This document shows positions 60,087 through 64,000 of a stretch of 64,000 nucleotides of DNA, piece by piece. How positions within the stretch are numbered: the stretch's first letter is position 1; each line of letters starts with the position of its first letter. The translations under genes were made by a program, and so were the position numbers. Location: contig OZ038312.1 of assembly GCA_964035775.1 (NCBI GenBank), forward strand, positions 46,202,986 to 46,266,985, given 5' to 3'. The stretch is from Osedax frankpressi (taxonomy: Eukaryota > Annelida > Polychaeta > Sabellida > Siboglinidae). The notes below the pieces were generated by a model. The model was not told where the DNA came from. It saw only the letters and a list, made by a program, of their open reading frames with translations, and made no database searches.

Positions 60087-60470
60087 ATAAATATAATATA
60101 ATATAATATAATCTAATATAATATTAATATAATATAATATAATCTAACATAATATAATAATCTAACATAATATAATATAATATATCATAATATAATATAA
60201 TATTAATATTAATATAATATAATATAATATTACTATTAAAATAATCTAATATAATATAATATTAATATAATATAATATAATATAATCTAACATAATATAA
60301 TATAATATATTATAATCTAACTTAATATAATATAATATAATATAATTTAATATTAATATAATATAATTTAATATTAATATTAATATAATATAATATTAAT
60401 ATCATATAATATAATATTAAAATTAATATTAATATTTATATTAATAAAATATAATATTAATATCATATTG
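60087..60470 (+). repeat. TAATA-type simple repeat
   Basis: About 380 bp built from ATAAT/TAATA pentamers with interspersed ATTAAT and ATCTAA variants. It is a pure A/T tract apart from occasional C, and it is expected to be length-variable. Confidence 0.95.
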
Positions 60471-60673
60471 TATTAAACAATTAAAGAATTTCGAGTAATT
60501 TATAAGAATGTGAAAATAAAGTTATTATAATATTGTATAGTTTGTTGTTTAGTTTGTATATATGTAATTCCATTGGCTATATTATCACCTTTTGTATAAA
60601 CCCACAGTCAAGAAATGTTTGAAATTCCTCACTAAAGAAATACCTGCACTGTATTCTTAAGATTTAATAGTTG

Positions 60674-60868
60674 GACTATGTAGTAAATATTATGTAGTAC
60701 ATGGTATGTAGTACGTATCATGTAGTACGTATCATGTAGTATATAGTATATAGTGCATAGTATATAGTATATAGTACATAGTACATAGTACATAGTACAT
60801 AGTACATAGTACATAGTACATAGTATATAGTGCATTGTACATAGTACATAGTATATAGTACATAGTAG
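60674..60868 (+). repeat. 7-bp minisatellite (TAGTACA)
   Basis: Tandem heptamers TAGTACA are near-perfect in the second half (about 60,774-60,868). Variants such as TAGTATA and longer units with TATGTAGTACGTATCA occur in the first half. The minus-strand open frame over it is a by-product, because seven is coprime to three and none of the frames hits a stop. Confidence 0.95.
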
Positions 60869-60924
60869 AAATATTTACAACCCTTATTCTATGTCAGTAC
60901 ATATTCTTATTTACATTTCTATAT

Positions 60925-61360
60925 CTCCTCTCCTCTCCTCTCCTCTCCTCTCCTCTCCTCTCCTCTCCTCTCCTCTCCTCTCCTCTCCTCTCCTCTCCTC
61001 TCCTCTCCTCTCCTCTCCTCTCCTCTCCTCTCCTCTCCTCTCCTCTCCTCTCCTCTCCTCTCCTCTCCTCTCCTCTCCTCTCCTCTCCTCTCCTCTCCTC
61101 TCCTCTCCTCTCCTCTCCTCTCCTCTCCTCTCCTCTCCTCTCCTCTCCTCTCCTCTCCTCTCCTCTCCTCTCCTCTCCTCTCCTCTCCTCTCCTCTCCTC
61201 TCCTCTCCTCTCCTCTCATCTCCTCTCCTCTCCTCTCCTCTCCTCTCCTCTCCTCTCCTCTCCTCTCCTCTCCTCTCCTCTCCTCTCCTCTCCTCTCCTC
61301 TCCTCTCCTCTCCTCTCCTCTCCTCTCCTCTCCTCTCCTCTCCTCTCCTCTCCTCTCCTC
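60925..61360 (+). repeat. (TCTCC)n polypyrimidine tract, ~436 bp
   Basis: About 87 tandem pentamers TCCTC run with one visible interruption (A at 61,218). All bases on the plus strand are otherwise pyrimidine. Such homopyrimidine/homopurine tracts with mirror symmetry can form intramolecular triplex (H-DNA) and block replication or transcription. The long Leu-Ser-Ser-Pro frame on the plus strand and the Glu-Arg-Gly frame on the minus strand are translation artefacts. Confidence 0.98.
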
Positions 61361-61474
61361 ACCCCCAACTATATCCCTTATCAATCCCAACCCCAATAGT
61401 TAATCAGTTCAGATCTGTAATTCACATAAAAACCAATATAGACTTCATGACATAATGTATATATGTGAAGTAAG

Positions 61475-61540
61475 TTTGTGTAGGTGTGTGATGTGTGGTA
61501 TGTGGTTGAGAAGTGTGTGGTGTGTGGTGTGTGCTTCTAT
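61475..61540 (+). repeat. GT-rich patch
   Basis: Short irregular GTGTG runs (GTGTGTGATGTGTGG, GTGTGTGGTGTGTGG), partly alternating purine-pyrimidine. It is too irregular to define a unit. Confidence 0.7.
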
Positions 61541-61670
61541 TTGTATGATTCATAACATATTACTTACTGCTTGTATTTTCTCTTGATTTATAAATACGTT
61601 TAAATTGTGAATTTAATAATTCATTAATAATTCATATGTAGATATTTGACATATTATTGGTACTAATACT

Positions 61671-62083
61671 AAGTTCTACACCTGTATTAACCCACTAGGG
61701 TGTAAATAGATAACTGTAGTAATATGATTGTAATACTATTTAAGTTCTACACTGATATTAACCCACTAGGGTGTAAATAGATAACTAGTAATATGAGTGT
61801 AATACTATTTAAGTTCTACACTGATATTAACCCATTAGGGTGTAAATAGATAACTAGTAATATGAGTGTAATACTATTTAAGTTCTACACTGATATTAAC
61901 CCATTAGGGTGTAAATAGATAACTAGTAATATGAGTGTAATACTATTTAAGTTCTACACTGATATTAACCCATTAGGGTGTAAATAGATAACTAGTAATA
62001 TGAGTGTAATACTATTTAAGTTCTACACTGATATTAACCCATTAGGGTGTAAATAGATACATGTAGTAATATGAGTGTTACTA
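61671..62083 (+). repeat. 69-bp tandem repeat, six copies
   Basis: Units start with AAGTTCTACA at 61,671, 61,742, 61,811, 61,880, 61,949 and 62,018. The first spacing is 71 bp and the others are 69 bp. Copies two to six are almost identical, while the first differs at several positions (CCTGTATTAACCCACTAGGG). Each unit contains AACCCATTAGGGTG, which holds a short inverted pair (ACCC and GGGT). This is the longest unit among the intron arrays. Confidence 0.95.
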
Positions 62084-62133
62084 ATCCAATAGCACTTTGT
62101 TGCTATGGAAATTAAGGAAATTAGTTTAAGAAA

Positions 62134-62594
62134 ATAACTAGGGCATTAACTTAGGACATTAATCAGGACATTAACTGGGTTATTAAATAGGGCATCAACT
62201 AGGAAAATAACTAGGGCATTAATCAGGACATTAAATAGGTTATTAAATAGGTTATTAAATAGGGCATTAATTAGGAAAATAACCTTAGGCATTAAATAAG
62301 TTATTAATCAGGACATTAAATAAGTTATTAAATAGGGCATTAATTAGGACAATAACTAGGTAATTAATTATTGAATAAACTAAGACATTACTAGGGTAGT
62401 AATAGTGTATTAACCAGGTTATTAACTATGGCATTACTAGGGCATTAACTAGGGCATTAACTAGGGCATTAACTAGGGCATTAACTAGGGCATTAACTAG
62501 GGCATTAACTATAGCATTAACTAGGGCATTAACTAGGGCATTAACTAGATCATTAACTAGATCATTAACTAGATCATTAACTAGATCATTATTA
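62134..62594 (+). repeat. 12-bp minisatellite AACTAGGGCATT
   Basis: The first part (to about 62,420) is irregular, with units of 11-15 bp such as ATTAAATAGGTT and ATCAGGACATTA. The second part (about 62,434-62,594) is a regular 12-bp array ending in four copies with GATC in place of GGGC. It stops about 24 bases before the splice acceptor of exon B, so only the pyrimidine tract separates array and exon. The minus-strand frame of repeated LVNA is a by-product. Confidence 0.95.
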
Positions 62595-62618
62595 ACTCGA
62601 GCTCCCCTCCCCATACAG

Positions 62619-62769
62619 CATCACTGACTACATCTCCAGCTACTATGAGACAAGCATCTCCTGGTGCAATGTATGCTGTAATTGTTGTTTTCACTGCATC
62701 TCTTTTGTTAATTGCTTCTGCTGCTCTTATCTTCCTCTTCGTCTACAGAAGGAGAAGGTATCGTGAGAG
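62619..62769 (+). CDS. Exon B: transmembrane segment and basic cytoplasmic start of the same membrane protein
   Basis: The exon follows acceptor CCATACAG and ends at a GTTAGT donor (62,770), in phase 2. In the frame imposed by exon A it reads SSLTTSPATMRQASPGAM, then a hydrophobic helix of about 25 residues (core VIVVFTASLLLIASAALIFL), then YRRRRYRER. An NSS sequon forms across the junction with exon A. The order of Ser/Thr/Pro-rich stalk, one helix and a cluster of Arg fits a type I single-pass protein with the Arg side in the cytoplasm. Phase agreement with exon A (one chance in three), identical donor motifs and the composition shift support it as a real exon. Beyond the donor the frame would run into the Val/Ile codons of the repeat, which is read-through and not protein. 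The ligand, partner and family are unknown. Confidence 0.8.
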
Positions 62770-62778
62770 GTTAGTAGT

Positions 62779-62884
62779 TGTTATAGTAGTGGTTATAGTA
62801 GTGGTTATAGTAGTGGTTATAGTAGTGGGTATAGTAGTGGTTATAGTAGTGGTTATAGTGGGTATAGTAGTAGCTATAGTAGTG
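62779..62884 (+). repeat. 12-bp minisatellite GTTATAGTAGTG at the donor of exon B
   Basis: About nine copies of the 12-bp unit start within ten bases of the splice donor of exon B, with slips GTGGGTATAG near the end. The array begins so close to the donor that the donor region (GTTAGTAGTTGTTATAGTAG) may have been the seed. This is inference. Confidence 0.95.
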
Positions 62885-63385
62885 TAGGGTTGTCAAGGTA
62901 TTTGTAGTGTTGTGTAGGGTTGGCAAGGGTTGTCAAGGGATTTGTAGGGTATTGTAGGGTTGGCAAGGGTTGTCAAGGTATTTGTAGTGTTGTGTAGGGT
63001 TGGCAAGGGTTGTCAAGGGATTTGTAGGGTATTGTAGGGTTGGCAAGGGTTGTCAAGGTATTTGTAGGGTATTGTAGGGTTGGCAAGGGTTGTCAAGGTA
63101 TTTGTAGGGTATTGTAGGGTTGGCAAGGGTTGGCAAGGGATTTGTAGGGTTGTGTAGGGTTAGCAAGGGTTGTCAAGGTATTTGTAGGGTATTGTAGGGT
63201 TGGCAAGGGTTGTCAAGATATTTGTAGGGTATTGTAGGGTTGGCAAGGGTTGGCAAGGGATTTGTAGGGTTGTGTAGGGTTAGCAAGGGTTGTCAAGGTA
63301 TTTGTAGGGTTGTGTAGGGTTTTATTGGGTTGGCAAGGGTTGTAGTGGGTTATGTAGGGTTGTCAATAGTTGTCAAGGATTGTGT
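62885..63385 (+). repeat. 40-bp G-rich repeat made of 10-bp subunits
   Basis: The 40-bp unit consists of four related decamers: TTTGTAGGGT, ATTGTAGGGT, TGGCAAGGGT and TGTCAAGGTA. About twelve units are present, with variants AAGGGA, TAGTGT and TTAGCAAGGG. Because decamers end in GGG, many windows have four GGG runs separated by exactly seven bases (for example 62,944-63,000 and 63,104-63,140), which matches the usual G-quadruplex pattern on the coding strand. The last units decay near 63,385. Confidence 0.95.
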
Positions 63386-63509
63386 AGCAATCAAGAGAAC
63401 ATATCAAGAGATATATAGATTTCATCACTTCACTAACTGCAACTCAGTATCATATGTAAATAGACATTTTTAATCAGTTCATGTAACATGTATGTCTTCA
63501 TTTGAATAG

Positions 63510-63735
63510 ATCTCTAGTTAAGATATTCCATTTATTGAAATATATAATATTCATGTTCTTTTATGGATATAAAAATCACAGTTTATTTGTAGATATCATA
63601 TTTATTATTTTTTGTTTATTTTCATTATATTGCCAGATATCAAATTGTGTTTTATTGTGTAATTTAACACACTATTCAATTGTATTTAATGGCATTTTTG
63701 TACTGTCTAAAATGGATTTATGGCATTTCTTATAA
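63510..63735 (+). CDS. Candidate terminal exon (uncertain)
   Basis: A frame open from at least 63,502 to a TAA at 63,733-63,735 is preceded by TTCATTTGAATAG, a possible acceptor ending at 63,509. Joining exon B there keeps the phase (AG plus A gives Arg, then SLVKIFHLLKY). This makes it a possible C-terminal exon of about 75 residues. Against it: the product is strongly hydrophobic with many Phe, Ile and Cys, unlike a cytoplasmic tail. The DNA is T-rich, which lengthens chance frames, and no clear AATAAA follows within the window. A second acceptor-like site, AACTGCAACTCAG near 63,447, would instead give a very short tail ending in TAG. The true next exon may lie beyond the window. Confidence 0.2.
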
Positions 63736-63851
63736 AGATATGATTTATAAAACAAATATTAATACTGTTATTGATAGAATTATTATTGTTATCTTTGCAT
63801 CTATCTTGGCTTTGAAACCTTGACTGATGTAAGCAATATTGATACTGGTTA

Positions 63852-63967
63852 TAATAGTAGTGGTAGTAATAGTAGTGGTAGTAATAGTAGTAATGGTAGC
63901 GGTAGTGGTAGTAGTTGGGGTAGTAATGGCACTAGTAGTGATAATAGTAATAGTAGTAATAGTATTT
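63852..63967 (+). repeat. AGT/AAT/GGT trinucleotide repeat
   Basis: An irregular run of AGT, AAT and GGT triplets such as AATAGTAGTGGTAGT, broken by TTGGGG and CACTAGTAG. It is a typical intronic or intergenic microsatellite of AT-rich animal genomes. Confidence 0.9.
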
Positions 63968-64000
63968 AGATAATAGATGGTATAGCTCCTGTTCCATTAA

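Larger units (their letters stand above)
59258..62618 (+). other. Intron between exon A and exon B (3,361 bp)
   Basis: It begins GTTAGTAT and ends TCCCCTCCCCATACAG, a strong pyrimidine tract and acceptor. Exon A ends one base into a codon and exon B supplies the remaining two (T plus CA gives Ser), so the frame is kept. Most of the intron consists of tandem arrays, listed separately. The unique gaps (about 59,976-60,086, 60,471-60,673, 61,361-61,474 and 61,541-61,670) show nothing further. Confidence 0.75.

Noticed and set aside
60632-60835. Minus-strand Tyr/Cys/Leu-rich open frame
   Set aside because: It is a by-product of the TAGTACA heptamer array.
60891-61403. 170-residue Leu-Ser-Ser-Pro protein (plus) and 161-residue Glu-Arg-Gly protein (minus)
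   Set aside because: Both are translations of the TCTCC pentamer array, which lacks stops in all frames.
62426-62614. Minus-strand protein of repeated Leu-Val-Asn-Ala
   Set aside because: It is the reading of the 12-bp AACTAGGGCATT array, whose period is a multiple of three.
62770-62887. Val/Ile-rich extension of exon B
   Set aside because: It follows a good GTTAGT donor and is the translation of a 12-bp repeat; a second hydrophobic stretch after the Arg cluster would be odd.
62885-63385. Telomere-like or interstitial telomeric DNA because of many TAGGGT words
   Set aside because: The unit is 10/40 bp and never a run of TTAGGG; it is an intronic minisatellite.

Overview
The window is nuclear DNA of a eukaryote, almost certainly an animal. 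It is very AT-rich, its one credible gene is split by spliceosomal introns with GT..AG ends, and the introns are packed with tandem repeats. There is also a broken LINE reverse-transcriptase fragment. The AT-richness and the AGT/AAT-type microsatellites would suit a flatworm such as a schistosome, but that is a weak guess. Nothing in it looks bacterial or archaeal.

Layout. (1) Bases 1 to about 53,465 are one unbroken head-to-tail satellite array with a 112-bp monomer, roughly 470 copies, all in the same orientation, with no other insertion seen. Marker variants are spaced by whole multiples of 112 bp plus multiples of 22 bp, because a 22-bp stretch inside some monomers is doubled or tripled. 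These markers divide the array into domains: a mosaic with a super-period of about 9.5 kb (1-21 kb), a 1,500-bp higher-order repeat (21.1-24.7 kb), mixed sequence (24.7-26.8 kb), a 2,956-bp higher-order repeat (26.8-33 kb), a 4,994-bp higher-order repeat (33-50.2 kb) and a more diverged edge (50.2-53.5 kb). (2) From 53,466 to 54,225 a second, unrelated satellite of about 33 bp abuts the first. (3) From 54.2 to 58.9 kb the DNA is AT-rich and mostly featureless. It holds a LINE reverse-transcriptase relic on the minus strand (55.15-55.5 kb), a nested set of inverted repeats next to it, a TA/GT/GC tract and a long TA tract. (4) From 58,876 to the window end lies part of a plus-strand gene for what looks like a single-pass membrane protein.

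The gene. Two exons can be supported. Exon A (58,876-59,257) encodes a short non-repetitive segment and a Thr-rich mucin-like stalk. Exon B (62,619-62,769) encodes a juxtamembrane stretch, a transmembrane helix and a basic cytoplasmic start. They join in matching phase, and both donors read GTTAGT. The intron between them is 3.36 kb and consists mostly of six unrelated tandem arrays plus a GT-rich patch. The next intron starts with two more arrays. The N-terminus with a signal peptide and probably the C-terminus are missing, so the family is not recognised. The upstream exons may lie beyond the satellite.
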